Positions 19,701 through 28,789 are shown, counted from the first letter of the stretch. The stretch is 64,000 nt of DNA from a virus (IMGVR_UViG_3300025704_001538:1-64000), one strand, 5' to 3'. Notes: a model not told the origin generated them from the sequence alone. A program made the numbers and translations.

Positions 19701-21891
19701 GTCTTCGATTCATTAAATTTAACGCCTGTGCCCAAGTGGGGTTATATTGGTATGCCCATCTTATCTTATATTTCTCATCATATACGTCTTTATAAACGGG
19801 GTATGCCGGTGATTTATACCACTCGAATTGGTCGTTTTTATTACCATTGTTTGGTACATTAGCGTCATTTTCTTTTATTATATTTTTATAAAAACTGTTA
19901 TTATCATCTCTATTATCATATCCCGAACCAAGCAACCTTTTTGACAACCTAAATAAGTACGAGTTATCAAGTACTTCTCCACTACCGTAATCATTAACAC
20001 ATGACTGATTAAGGTCTGGGTCATACACATAAGCGTTACTAGATGTCGCATCTATAATTGCACCGAAAGCAAAATTAGCTTCAGTTTCAGCCGCAGACTG
20101 TTCCTGCTCACTACTATTATCGGTACTTTTTGTAGTACACTCACAAGCCTCACAGTCTGGATACGATAACATAGGTAGTGCTATAGTTTTAAACGGGTTC
20201 TCTTTTGGTAATGGCGTTAGTGTTGATTTTTGACAGTCTAAGTTTACCCCAGGTATCCAAGCGACCGCTTTACATAATGCATATATAATACCATTAATTA
20301 TTGCGACTATAATGTTTATTATTATTCTTAGTATCGGGTAAAGAAATGCAAGAACGTGTGAGATTATAATTAAAGTAATTAATGGTACTGTTATAATACT
20401 TAATAAGAAGTTAAATATAAAAATGAAAGGACTCCCACTTCTAACGGCATCGTTAACTGGTGGAGTGTTATTAAGTGACTTACAACTGTCATCATTAATC
20501 TGTTTAATTCCTAAATGTTTTTTTCTATTGAATCCCCATTTAAACCTGTCAATATTACTCGCAACCGTATAAACTTTATTATAATTAAATTCATAGAAAC
20601 TATCATTACAATTTATTGCGGAATCACTGTCATAATAGTCCTCCCAATCTAAAGAAAAGGCATATGATTTATTTCTTTTCTCTTCTGATGGTAAATCGTC
20701 AATCGTACTACCCGACCAACCATGTTCTTTAATATTAGGCACTAGAAAGTTAGCTCGTATAACATCTTCTTCTAACCCACCTTCATTTTGATACTTTATT
20801 TTAAACCTATATTTACCTTTTGTTGGGATTCCGTTTTTTGGGTCTATTGAAATTATCTGCTCCCCAAATTCATTTGTGGTGACGTAGTTTAGGTTCATAG
20901 GTAGGTCTATTAACCAAACACCCTCATCATCAATTACATTTCCACCCTCTTCAAGTTTATACTCTTCTATAATAGGTTTACCACTAAAATCAACGTCAAT
21001 TGTTTGTCTAATAGCCAAAATTTGACCCGGACCAGTTTCTAAATTACATAAACCACCTGTTTTATTTTTTGGTTTACAATTGGCCCTTAGGTATTGGTCT
21101 TTTACTGTTGATATTAAAGACCCCATAAATATTGATGTCGGTTTTATTTCAATCCCCTCATCTCTCAAGTCAAAATCAGTACGGGTTAATCCTACATCAC
21201 ACAAGTCGTTCTCACCCCAAAACGGATAAACTTCAATTTCTTTAACAACATTCACTAATTGTGGTAAACTATTTAAGTCTTCACTTGCTTTAAACTGTTG
21301 ACCGTTAAACTGAGTTTCAACTCCTCTACCCATCCTAATTAAATCTGCAGGTCTTAATGAAAACTGACCAATATTAGAAAGGTCTAAGTCCATTACTATT
21401 TTTTGCTGACCTAAAGGAACACCAAAAATCATAAAATCTCCCGATTCATTAGTTTTTACAGTGTATTTGTAATACTTCTCATAAACTTGTAAAACTTCAC
21501 TCCTAGTTAAAACATCATCTCTAGATGGGAATGTCCCTGTCGGTGTATGCCCCCCGTATTGTTGTTCGTAAGGTAATAAGTTATATCTATACCCATCTTC
21601 ATTCTTATCTATTATTTTTTTATAAGGGTAAAGTGTAGAAATTATCGGGTCATTAGCGTCTTCATTATCTAGTGGGACAAATATTGAAATGTTGACGTTC
21701 GGAACTCCGAAGCCTCCATTAACTACTACCCTACCAGCGACAACACCATAATCCGCACAAAACCTATCATACAAATCCTCTTGTCTAAACTTTAATGACA
21801 AAACTTCTAAGAAATCAAAGTCCTGGTCAATATTGAGTCTGACTTCTTTGTCGACCCCTACTTCTGTTCTAAACCTATATGATTTTGACAT
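16720..21891 (-). CDS. Very large baseplate protein with a central hydrophobic segment
   Basis: 1,723 aa. Residues ~45-190 look like a carboxypeptidase-regulatory-like beta-sandwich (GVVAGRVVVNGGFGVPNVNI, then YTVKTNESGDFMIFGVPLGQ). Residues 488-549 are strikingly hydrophobic, enough for two or three membrane helices (VPLITLIIISHVLAFLYPIL, then IIINIIVAIINGIIYALC). A Cys-rich knot follows (CEACEC). The rest is Asn/Gly/Tyr-rich and fibre-like. It is the first gene of the eight-gene overlapping baseplate/fibre operon, and a TATTTAT motif lies 14 nt upstream. The operon suggests a baseplate component; the hydrophobic core could be buried until it inserts into a host membrane, which is a guess. 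Confidence 0.55.
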   Translation of the reverse strand: MSKSYRFRTEVGVDKEVRLNIDQDFDFLEVLSLKFRQEDLYDRFCADYGVVAGRVVVNGGFGVPNVNISIFVPLDNEDANDPIISTLYPYKKIIDKNEDGYRYNLLPYEQQYGGHTPTGTFPSRDDVLTRSEVLQVYEKYYKYTVKTNESGDFMIFGVPLGQQKIVMDLDLSNIGQFSLRPADLIRMGRGVETQFNGQQFKASEDLNSLPQLVNVVKEIEVYPFWGENDLCDVGLTRTDFDLRDEGIEIKPTSIFMGSLISTVKDQYLRANCKPKNKTGGLCNLETGPGQILAIRQTIDVDFSGKPIIEEYKLEEGGNVIDDEGVWLIDLPMNLNYVTTNEFGEQIISIDPKNGIPTKGKYRFKIKYQNEGGLEEDVIRANFLVPNIKEHGWSGSTIDDLPSEEKRNKSYAFSLDWEDYYDSDSAINCNDSFYEFNYNKVYTVASNIDRFKWGFNRKKHLGIKQINDDSCKSLNNTPPVNDAVRSGSPFIFIFNFLLSIITVPLITLIIISHVLAFLYPILRIIINIIVAIINGIIYALCKAVAWIPGVNLDCQKSTLTPLPKENPFKTIALPMLSYPDCEACECTTKSTDNSSEQEQSAAETEANFAFGAIIDATSSNAYVYDPDLNQSCVNDYGSGEVLDNSYLFRLSKRLLGSGYDNRDDNNSFYKNIIKENDANVPNNGNKNDQFEWYKSPAYPVYKDVYDEKYKIRWAYQYNPTWAQALNLMNRRRMYFGDAGMNGLFNNMPGGSNYSSRKTTNRIQVSCVNDDFGPQNGAPWTDMCNVFLFDPGTNLTTGSLMTFNDLNEINDPNVNTYENGNQFGNESITGSTNGNPNTYTQVEVPYVQANGQTGVGYANLINTSTTSYYTFKSGVEYFQVLTSMTLNEMSTQLKEFENDALLKKFVRTYRSKINCKQEASEEEGFISNLKVTESYDDYENIVVAFFVRGVDVYTPRQKMRYDLSKLFGFGINGQNDYVGARVVEGDYYMNIPIQPNGGGSGDEWWTNSESPTPHYEIDSPGSLKWYSSNNGGGSGNWSDANKLYHSSYTFTPNSSNWQPFKTYSFNKYCSLDGQISNAMPGYMGDFGVSLPDENFPESGLNPWMQKRIEGCGYQYADFVGTSNNKKRRELGSSAHRITSVSPLYLPKNYEQNGDGTYPNGVPHTWMSQSNKIVFRSDRLPSSDFFENFESDAKEFRRYTLHMNNIQKTYFISDDGVITTPEGEVIGAADGSGNSADDLEDANSTVANVISSFSCGGMVPLGCYEGDGEDFDISSPCYLSENEVWTGPERVVNGCYQFVIKRVIISIPRDILMFFEWRVRIRFMYALCQGIIGEMFQNNWLNGTLYMPAIQKQTLFNSDNEPTRYRYCGDPQQFWDNRKNQGPLYFNTDTNSFFYRSTPYDDESNQFVGQEPGRNYYTGQNKKNIWSPTTIMELGPRDEFTKEISFSPEFEGYFIDLVTSSSYKDISTIINLFAVSRLANAGFLETLLGAGDASVGAIFSREFDTIADGTAFADFITNPFDSRVDGDFAQMISINSEFGVIPYLDGNYEDSITVQDDRFGIWFSSNTQNRRLITNGVTTFGTEVEGPTNSFGYPNSQVIPFYMWRIKDNGLFGTEQNTWETSCIYASTYQGDDFFEGSGKYMKPNSGYGLGYIYNRSSSDSELDEFPVNSPNSCEDSSGGVISDLLSDDLAKGNFKVGNPFHFYFGLRRGKTAMNRYIKKYIFNLE

Positions 21892-21905
21892 AAAATACTT
21901 TTAAG

Positions 21906-21912
21906 ATAAATA
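21906..21912 (-). promoter_or_regulatory. TATTTAT late-type motif upstream of the 1,723-aa baseplate gene
   Basis: On the coding strand TATTTATC is followed by TTAAAA, ending 14 nt before the ATG. It has the same form and spacing as the motifs upstream of five other structural genes. It is the reverse complement of the T4 late box rather than the box itself. Confidence 0.45.
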
Positions 21913-21961
21913 GTTATTCATCTTAATTTTAATTTTAAAAAAATAAAAGTATATGAATGCG

Positions 21962-23800
21962 TTATGAGAACTCTACGTTCTTAAGTTGTTTGATTCTGAC
22001 TTTAATATCTTTTTCAGGAAACCTTATCTGATATATCTGATTAGGTTGTGCAAAAATAGTATCATCTATCAACTCAATTTGTTTAGAATTTTTATTAACG
22101 TATCTTTGAGATGTCTCGGACGATGAGTATTGACCTCCTGTTTTATTAAACACTTTTAAATCCGCCAATGTACTAACTCCTGGTATATCTTGTATAATTC
22201 TTCTAATGTCAGATATGTTAACATTTTTACCTAATAAATTAGTCATCGGAGATAAGTAAGATTCGACACTATTAACTATACTAGTTACAACCTGTCCTTG
22301 GTTTTCTGTGGATGTCATAGCAACACTGAACTCAAACTCTAAATCAATAACATCAGCACTCCGTATAGATATGTAATCATTTATCATACGATAATTAGAA
22401 AGGTAGTTAGCAATATTATCTTTTAATGTTTTAGACACATTACTAGTTAACTTTCTGTTTGAGTCGTATGATAATACTTCAATTTTTATCTTATTATCTT
22501 CCTCAACAATCGCAGCCTTTGCAGGTGCACCAAATCTACTTGGCATCGTTCTTATTAAAGAATTATAGTCGTTTATAGTAACCGCTCTTTTTTGTGCTGA
22601 AAAGTTATAAGTTACCATATTTCTAACCTCTTCTGTTGTAGGTAAGTCACCTCCTCCGATAGCGGCGGTTACATTATTACATCTTAAACTTTGAATTACA
22701 TTCTGATTAATGTTCTGTGATGGTCCGTTTACCGCAAAATTTACATTACCGATTTGATTAATCGTATTAACCCCTATATTTGATGTCGCACCACCTCCGA
22801 TTCTATATTTAACAAATAATGTCGTATTCGCTTTAACTGTTTTACCAAGTGCAATGTTGTTTTGATAATCCTGTAACCTTAATGGTATCCCCGTTCTTGC
22901 AAACTCGGCAAGTTGGTCGTCAGCGGTTACGGTAGCACTACCAAATTGGACTCTACAATATCCTTCAGGTGTGTATTCGGATATAAATCTGTTTTCAGTC
23001 TCTATATATTTTCCGACTTTTATACCTGGATTGTCTGACGCCTTACTTGGGTCTTCAACAAATACCGTATTTTCTGCTAACGCATCGACCTCATACCATT
23101 TATCGGGTGAAGTGATAAACTCATCATATGTCGGCGGACTAGAATAGGATGTCCCATCTTTTTGAATTAAAGATGTTATACTTATTACATTTTTTTCAGG
23201 TAAAAAGAAATCGTAAAATGGTTTTACATCGTTACTATTAATTACTTTTTTGAAAACCTTTGTAGTTCCATTAACAACCACTTCTCTTTTTGTGATGGTA
23301 TAATTTACTATTCTATTATTAGAATCAAAGTTCGGTATTTTAGTTCTGTTTGGAAACCCTTTACTATTATACTGAGTACTAAAATCAATATCGTCTTGAT
23401 TTTCGAATATCTGACCAGCACCTATGAACTGAGAGCCCGACCTTATAATTCCTAAATATCTACTATCTTCTTGGTCCCCAAAAGCAGGTACGGTTATAGA
23501 AACGTCAACCAACGCAATTGACGGTCGGTTTCCAGGTATCTTTAGTCCGTATGTTCTTGCTATATTATATATAGATGATTTTTGTTGAGCATACTGTAGA
23601 ACAGTTTCTTGAACACTTCTGTCAATGTGATAATGTAAATTATCTCCAATTGCAGCGTTTAAATCTAAAAATACAGAATAAACTGACGCATCATTAAAAT
23701 TATCAATTAATTCAGGATAATATTGACGTGTAAAATTAATAAGGTCTTGCCTTAGTCCTTCAAAATCTCTATCTGTGTATGATATTTTACGATTAGCCAT
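21962..23800 (-). CDS. Baseplate wedge protein, gp6/J-like
   Basis: 612 aa, close to the 660 aa of T4 gp6. The N-terminus (DRDFEGLRQDLINFTRQYYP, then DLNAAIGDNLHYHIDRSVQE, then IYNIARTYGLKIPG) is typical of gp6/gpJ wedge proteins of contractile tails: a 'Y-x-D-F-x2-L' start, then a helix with A.GD...YY/HID, then the AR..GL motif. The middle matches the J-like core (NMVTYNFSAQKRAVTINDYN). gp6 forms the ring of wedge dimers that transmits the contraction signal. It follows a gp25-like gene by five bases, the usual gp25-gp6 (W-J) order, and precedes the large baseplate operon. Confidence 0.85.
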   Translation of the reverse strand: MANRKISYTDRDFEGLRQDLINFTRQYYPELIDNFNDASVYSVFLDLNAAIGDNLHYHIDRSVQETVLQYAQQKSSIYNIARTYGLKIPGNRPSIALVDVSITVPAFGDQEDSRYLGIIRSGSQFIGAGQIFENQDDIDFSTQYNSKGFPNRTKIPNFDSNNRIVNYTITKREVVVNGTTKVFKKVINSNDVKPFYDFFLPEKNVISITSLIQKDGTSYSSPPTYDEFITSPDKWYEVDALAENTVFVEDPSKASDNPGIKVGKYIETENRFISEYTPEGYCRVQFGSATVTADDQLAEFARTGIPLRLQDYQNNIALGKTVKANTTLFVKYRIGGGATSNIGVNTINQIGNVNFAVNGPSQNINQNVIQSLRCNNVTAAIGGGDLPTTEEVRNMVTYNFSAQKRAVTINDYNSLIRTMPSRFGAPAKAAIVEEDNKIKIEVLSYDSNRKLTSNVSKTLKDNIANYLSNYRMINDYISIRSADVIDLEFEFSVAMTSTENQGQVVTSIVNSVESYLSPMTNLLGKNVNISDIRRIIQDIPGVSTLADLKVFNKTGGQYSSSETSQRYVNKNSKQIELIDDTIFAQPNQIYQIRFPEKDIKVRIKQLKNVEFS

Positions 23801-23805
23801 TTACC

Positions 23806-24285
23806 TTAAATATTAATAATAATGAAATCTCTCGTATCAAATGTACTATCTTTGATTGAATAGTCTATTTTAACTTTGGCGGTGTACTCTTCAACCCCCT
23901 CACCCGCTGTTCTAAATATATCAAACATTTCATATGTTGAGCTCTGGTCCTCGACGTTTAAATCACCTATAGGACTCTTATCATCCTCACTATATGGTTC
24001 AATTGTGATATCATTTATCTGTAGGTTAGGTATGTATTTATCACACGCTATTTGTATATCTGACTTTATTGCGTCAAATGTAGGTCCATCCATAGGTTCA
24101 AAAATAAACTCATATATTCTAGTTCCAAAATCAGGTAAATAATATCTACTACCCTTTCTTGTTAATATTAAATGAAGTAAATCTGCCCTTACTTCTTCAG
24201 GTACATTTTCTGTTAAGTCTAAGTAAGTACCGTCAGTACTTTCTCTAAAAGGAAAATTTACACCATAAGTTTTCTTTATCGCCAT
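23806..24285 (-). CDS. Baseplate wedge protein, gp25/W-like
   Basis: 159 aa (T4 gp25 is 132). Family hallmarks are visible: GVNFPF near the N-terminus, LTENVPEEVRADLLHLILTRKGSRYYLPDFGTRIYEF split over residues 24-60, and FIFEPM at 61-65, where gp25 proteins carry the EPR motif. Here Arg is replaced by Met. gp25 is part of the inner baseplate that nucleates sheath assembly and contacts gp6. It is the first gene after the bidirectional terminator that closes the ribonucleotide reductase operon, with TATTTAT only 4 nt before the ATG. Confidence 0.85.
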   Translation of the reverse strand: MAIKKTYGVNFPFRESTDGTYLDLTENVPEEVRADLLHLILTRKGSRYYLPDFGTRIYEFIFEPMDGPTFDAIKSDIQIACDKYIPNLQINDITIEPYSEDDKSPIGDLNVEDQSSTYEMFDIFRTAGEGVEEYTAKVKIDYSIKDSTFDTRDFIIINI

Positions 24286-24322
24286 AACAATAAATATAAC
24301 TTAGAGTATTTTTATAAAAAAA

Positions 24323-24339
24323 CCCGTGTTAAACACGGG
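24323..24339. terminator. Bidirectional Rho-independent terminator between nrdA and the baseplate operon
   Basis: Perfect stem CCCGTGT / ACACGGG with a TAA loop, flanked by a run of A on the left and T on the right. On the minus strand it lies directly after the nrdA stop codon and ends in a run of seven T. It separates the replication/nucleotide genes from gp25-gp6. Confidence 0.9.
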
Positions 24340-24346
24340 TCTTTTT

Positions 24347-26053
24347 TTATCCTTCACATGCGACACATTGTAGGTCATTTAAATTCAACTTCTTTCTTGC
24401 AAATGCCTGAGCCGAGTTCATTGAGTGTTGGTAGTATAGTGTTTTAACTCCTAACTTCCATGAATCAATCAATAACTTATTAACATCTCTTGTCGGCATA
24501 TCAGGAGATACCATTAAGTTTAATGACTGCGATTGGTCAATGTATTGTTGTCTGACCGCAGCCTGATTAATTATTGACGCTTGATTGATTTCTGAAAAAG
24601 TTCTAAAAACATCTTTTTGCTCGTCACTTAAAAAATCTAAGTGTTGTACTGAACCGTCTTTCTTTTTAATCGTATCCCACACTTCTTTAGTGTCTTTCCC
24701 TATTTCAAGTAACAGGGTTTTAAGTATTGGGTTCTTAATCGTGACTTTCATTTTAGCAACGTCTTTTACATAACAGTTAGACCATATAGGTTCGATTGAC
24801 TGTGACACTTGACCTAAAATAAACGCGGATGATGTTGTCGGAGCAATCGCGTTAAGTGTAACGTTTCTGCGCCCATAACCCTTAAGATATTCAGGTTCTC
24901 CAAATTTTTCAGCTAGCTCAGAAGATGCGTTGTATGATTTTTCTTTGATGTTTTTAAATACCTCTACATTCAATCTTGCACTTTCTTTAGTGTCAAACCC
25001 CAACCCTTTCGATTGGAGTAGTGAATGCCACCCTAAAACACCTAATCCTAACGCTCTTTGTCTTTTAGCGAAGTTGTATGCCTTCTCCAAGTAGAAGAAT
25101 GCCCTATTACCTTCAATAGAACCGTCAGATTTTAGGTCTTCAATTTTAGTTAAAAACTCAGTAACAACCGCGTCAAGAAAGTAAGTCATAGTTTCAACCG
25201 CATCTGTGTCTTTCCATTCGTCATAATGTAGAGCGTTCATAGATGACAATACACAAACAAAAGATTCTTCTTCTGAATTGTGAAGTGCAATTTCAGAACA
25301 AAGGTTAGAATTATAAATTTTAGCCCCTTTATCTCTATATACATCGGGAGAGTTGTTATTCATAGTATCACTAAACATGATATATGGATAACCAATTTCA
25401 CCTCGTCTCTGAATTACTTTAGCCCAAATTGCTCTCTTCTCTTCGTCACCCCCAATCATTTCTTTCATGAAGTCATCACTAACAGTTACTGCATGTGTTA
25501 AATCTTGAATAGGGAACCCTTCAGTACCGATTTCAAGGAACTCCATAATATCAGGGTGCTCTACAGGTAAGTAAGGTGAAAAACGACCTCTTCGAGTAGC
25601 TCCTTGTGAGATGTTATCAACGACACTTTCGAATAAATTCATAAAGTGAACCGCTCCAGGCGCTTGCCCGTTATCGGTAATATATGCACCTCTTTCACGA
25701 ATATTTCCAAAGTAACCTGAAGTTCCTCCACCCATTTTACTCATTTCACCAACTTCCGCCTGTGTAAACAAAATGGATTCAATATTGTCACCAATGTTAG
25801 ACCCAAAACAACTAACGGGTAGTCCCCTCTTTTTTCCAAAATTAGCCCAAACAGGTGATGATAACGAATACCATCCCTTACCCATATATTCATAAAATTT
25901 ATCAGCAAATCCTTCGATTCCTAATATTTTCTCTGCATGGTCTGCAATTGTTCTAATTCTTTCTAAAGGTTCCTCTCCCTCACTTAAATACCCTCTACGT
26001 AAAAAGGTTATGGATTCTTCATTAATCCAATCAAAAAGTTTTCTATTTTTCAT
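24347..26053 (-). CDS. nrdA: Class I ribonucleotide reductase, large (alpha) subunit without ATP-cone
   Basis: 568 aa, short for NrdA (E. coli 761) because the N-terminal ATP-cone is missing: it starts directly with the catalytic domain (MKNRKLFDWINEESITFLRR). Catalytic residues are present: C82 (SCFGSN), N250-x-C252-x-E254 (NLCSEIALH), C267 (CVLSS), the radical-transfer pair Y540-Y541 (LYYQHS), and a C-terminal CVAC pair (C563, C566) that would be re-reduced by thioredoxin or glutaredoxin. It reduces ribonucleoside diphosphates for phage DNA synthesis, in the cytoplasm, with NrdB encoded 19 bases upstream. It is the last gene before a strong terminator. Allosteric activity control appears to have moved to NrdB. 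Confidence 0.95.
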   Translation of the reverse strand: MKNRKLFDWINEESITFLRRGYLSEGEEPLERIRTIADHAEKILGIEGFADKFYEYMGKGWYSLSSPVWANFGKKRGLPVSCFGSNIGDNIESILFTQAEVGEMSKMGGGTSGYFGNIRERGAYITDNGQAPGAVHFMNLFESVVDNISQGATRRGRFSPYLPVEHPDIMEFLEIGTEGFPIQDLTHAVTVSDDFMKEMIGGDEEKRAIWAKVIQRRGEIGYPYIMFSDTMNNNSPDVYRDKGAKIYNSNLCSEIALHNSEEESFVCVLSSMNALHYDEWKDTDAVETMTYFLDAVVTEFLTKIEDLKSDGSIEGNRAFFYLEKAYNFAKRQRALGLGVLGWHSLLQSKGLGFDTKESARLNVEVFKNIKEKSYNASSELAEKFGEPEYLKGYGRRNVTLNAIAPTTSSAFILGQVSQSIEPIWSNCYVKDVAKMKVTIKNPILKTLLLEIGKDTKEVWDTIKKKDGSVQHLDFLSDEQKDVFRTFSEINQASIINQAAVRQQYIDQSQSLNLMVSPDMPTRDVNKLLIDSWKLGVKTLYYQHSMNSAQAFARKKLNLNDLQCVACEG

Positions 26054-26072
26054 TTTTTATATCATAATTAAA

Positions 26073-27353
26073 TTAAAATAAGTCGTTTGACGTAATCGAT
26101 TTTGATTTCTTACTATAATTAATACTTCTTTTATTGAAGAAATCTGTATGTTTTGTTGTTAAAATTTCATCATCAAACCATTCAGTAGTCTCAAGTAATG
26201 TTTCATTTACGGTGAATATACTATCAATACCGATTGAGTTTAATGATACGTTAAATCTGTGTTTTATAAACTCCATAGTTTGTTTTTTAGTTAGGAAGTC
26301 TAAGTCTCCTTTCTCAAAAATCCAATTGACAATCTCGATTTCTGCGTCACACGCTTCCAATGTCGCATCAATTAAATCTTCAACTAACTCTTCTGTCCAC
26401 CAATGTGGATTTTCCTTCTTAATTAAGTTTACTAAGTCAAATCCAAAACTAGCGTGAATATTCTCTTCCTTAGATGTCGCCTCAACAGCGTTACTAATAC
26501 CCTTTAACATATTCTTGTGTTTGTTAAATGACATAATAACTAAGAACTGTGAGAATAGTGATACGTTCTCAATAAACATCGAGAATAGTATTACGGACTC
26601 AAAGTATTCCTTGTTCTCAACACTTTTTGAGTTTGAAATGGATTTTTCTAAATATTTAATTCTTCTTCTAATCGCGGGTACCTGCATTAGACTTTCAAAT
26701 TCTTTGTTTAAACCTAACAACTGTATTAGGTGTGAATAAGCATCAGCATGTCTTACTTCTGACTCCGCGAATGTAGCTCCTACGTTACCGATTTCTGGTT
26801 TTGGCATCCTTTTATATATGTCCCCCCAAAATGTTTTAACGGCAATCTCAATCTGAGAAATTGCCAACATCGCTCTTTCAAGTGCAGATTTTTCTTTTTC
26901 ATCTAAGTGCACTTTAAAATCCTGTATATCTGAAGTAAAATTAAACTCTGTATGTACCCAGTATGAATGTCTAATTGCATCGACAAACTCATTTAACTCA
27001 GGATAATCATAAGGTTTTAAATTAACTCTTTTCGAAAATATATCAGGTCTATTCTTAGCCCTATATACAATATACTCTTTTGCCACTTCGTTAAGTCCGT
27101 TATCCATTAGTTTGTTCTCAACCATATCATGAATATCGTCAACATGTGGTATTCTTTCTTTATCGTTTCTAAACAACGCCTTCGCAGTAATACGAGCGAT
27201 TTTCTCCGCCATTACCTCATCGACCTGATTAGTACTCTTCATTGCTTTTAAAACCGCAACTTCAATTTTTTCAGTTTTAAAAACGACTTTATCGCCACTT
27301 CTTTTTATTACATAGCGCATATCTGTCTCTATTTTATTCATTAGATTCTCCAT
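26073..27353 (-). CDS. nrdB: Class I ribonucleotide reductase, small (beta) subunit with N-terminal ATP-cone
   Basis: 426 aa, longer than a normal NrdB (~375) because residues ~12-100 form an ATP-cone: YVIKRSGDKVVFKTEKI, then AEKIARITAKAL, then VDDIHDMVENKLMDNGLNEV, then AKEYIVYRAK. The ferritin-like core follows. Likely metal ligands are E169, E199 and H202 (ESEVRH), E262 and E297-x-x-H300 (EENIH). Tyr206 occupies the radical-tyrosine position four residues after H202. The ATP-cone senses dATP/ATP and normally sits on NrdA. Placement on NrdB is known mainly from Bacteroidota, e.g. Leeuwenhoekiella blandensis, where dATP drives inactive NrdB tetramers. Cotranscribed with helicase (17-base gap) and nrdA. 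Confidence 0.93.
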   Translation of the reverse strand: MENLMNKIETDMRYVIKRSGDKVVFKTEKIEVAVLKAMKSTNQVDEVMAEKIARITAKALFRNDKERIPHVDDIHDMVENKLMDNGLNEVAKEYIVYRAKNRPDIFSKRVNLKPYDYPELNEFVDAIRHSYWVHTEFNFTSDIQDFKVHLDEKEKSALERAMLAISQIEIAVKTFWGDIYKRMPKPEIGNVGATFAESEVRHADAYSHLIQLLGLNKEFESLMQVPAIRRRIKYLEKSISNSKSVENKEYFESVILFSMFIENVSLFSQFLVIMSFNKHKNMLKGISNAVEATSKEENIHASFGFDLVNLIKKENPHWWTEELVEDLIDATLEACDAEIEIVNWIFEKGDLDFLTKKQTMEFIKHRFNVSLNSIGIDSIFTVNETLLETTEWFDDEILTTKHTDFFNKRSINYSKKSKSITSNDLF

Positions 27354-27369
27354 CTTTTAAGACAATTAA

Positions 27370-28749
27370 TTAAGATTTATTTTCTTTTTGTTTCCTTTTT
27401 TCAAGAAGTTCACGGATTCTTTCTTTGTTTTTTTCCTCCTTTTGTTCTTCAAGACCAAGGAACGTAACACTTTGTTCAGTATCAATTACTATCATCTCGT
27501 TATCAAACTTACAGTTTTCAAACACAATTCCATCTTTACCGATACGTGATTTAGTAATCGCAATAGTAGCTAAGTTCATTTCTTTTTGTTGTAATGATTT
27601 AGCGACTGAGATAATAACGTGACCTACCTGTGCTTTTTTAATTGAACCTCCCATTTGGTCCGTGGTAACAACTTCAGAGGAAATAGAACTTCTATTACCT
27701 TGAGTTGCCGTCCAACCAACTAAGTTCAATTCGTGACACATGGACTCGAAACCCCTCATAACCGAACCTTCACTTTTCCATTCATCCCCTAAGTTCTTAT
27801 CAGGAACAACACAATCGATATAATCTAAAACGACTAAATCTATTTTTGTTCCCTCAGCAGTCATCTTACGAATCTGATTTTTAATCTGATTCATTGTAAG
27901 AGTATCTGATGGTAGTTTTTTAAGAACTAATTTGTTAGGTGCATTTTCTCTGATTTCCTGAACTTTATTTATTACTTTGTCTTTATGCATTGACAGTAAA
28001 TCGGGTGCTATTTCAGTCCATAGAGTAAAATGTTTCCTTTGAATAATTTTAGGATTGTCTTCAAAGAAAATTTGAAGAACGTTATATCCTAAGTTGAATG
28101 CGTGGTTTGAAATCTTTGTGAGGAAGGTAGATTTACCAACACCCGTTGGTGCTAATATAACTCCTATTTCCCCTTTTGCCATTCCACCTTTAAGTAGGTT
28201 GTCGATACCCGGTATCCCCATAGGGATTGGGTGCCTAAAGTCTTCTTCAAGTACCTCTTCAAGGTTAGTAAAAACCTCAGAAGTACCTGTATCTACTTCC
28301 CCAACTTGTAAGGCTTCCCTCACCATTTCCTCCAAGTGGTCATAAGACTCAAAATCACCTTTATCGATGATTTTTTGAGCCCTAGACATAACCTTCTGAA
28401 GTTCTTGTTGTTTGCAAAATTTAAGACCTTTTTCCTGAACGAAGGTTTCTCCTTCAGCAGGGGCTTCTTTAACTTGCTCTAACATATCAAGAACCATCTT
28501 CTGAGCCATAGGAGATGAGACTTCTGACTTAATAAGTTGTTCAAGGGTATTGTATGAAGGTGTATGTTCATACTTTTGGTAATACTCCTTTAGGACCTGC
28601 ATAATCAACTTAAAATACTGATTATCAAAATATTTAGGTTCAATCACGTCAACAATAGAAGTAGCAAAGTCCTTATAAAGAACGATGTTATTTAATAACT
28701 GAATTTGAAATGTGTTTCCGAGATATCCGAAATTTTTTTCTTTCGACAT
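27370..28749 (-). CDS. Replicative DNA helicase, DnaB / T4 gp41-like
   Basis: 459 aa. The N-terminal helical domain resembles DnaB (FQIQLLNNIVLYKDFATSIV, then FDNQYFKLIMQVLKEYYQKY). The RecA-like core starts at ~175 (IPMGIPGIDNLLKGGM). Walker A is APTGVGKST at 200-208, Walker B is DLVVLDYID, and a WTATQGNR sensor loop follows. This is the hexameric 5'-3' helicase that unwinds DNA ahead of the family B polymerase. No separate primase was seen in the window. The C-terminal 35 residues are very charged (Lys/Glu). It lies in the cassette with ssb, uvsX, exonuclease and RNR. A TATATTTATTAAG stretch overlaps the upstream gene's stop and may be chance. Confidence 0.9.
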   Translation of the reverse strand: MSKEKNFGYLGNTFQIQLLNNIVLYKDFATSIVDVIEPKYFDNQYFKLIMQVLKEYYQKYEHTPSYNTLEQLIKSEVSSPMAQKMVLDMLEQVKEAPAEGETFVQEKGLKFCKQQELQKVMSRAQKIIDKGDFESYDHLEEMVREALQVGEVDTGTSEVFTNLEEVLEEDFRHPIPMGIPGIDNLLKGGMAKGEIGVILAPTGVGKSTFLTKISNHAFNLGYNVLQIFFEDNPKIIQRKHFTLWTEIAPDLLSMHKDKVINKVQEIRENAPNKLVLKKLPSDTLTMNQIKNQIRKMTAEGTKIDLVVLDYIDCVVPDKNLGDEWKSEGSVMRGFESMCHELNLVGWTATQGNRSSISSEVVTTDQMGGSIKKAQVGHVIISVAKSLQQKEMNLATIAITKSRIGKDGIVFENCKFDNEMIVIDTEQSVTFLGLEEQKEEKNKERIRELLEKRKQKENKS

Positions 28750-28789
28750 GTTGATTGTGATTACTAATAATGTGTCTTAATAAATATAT

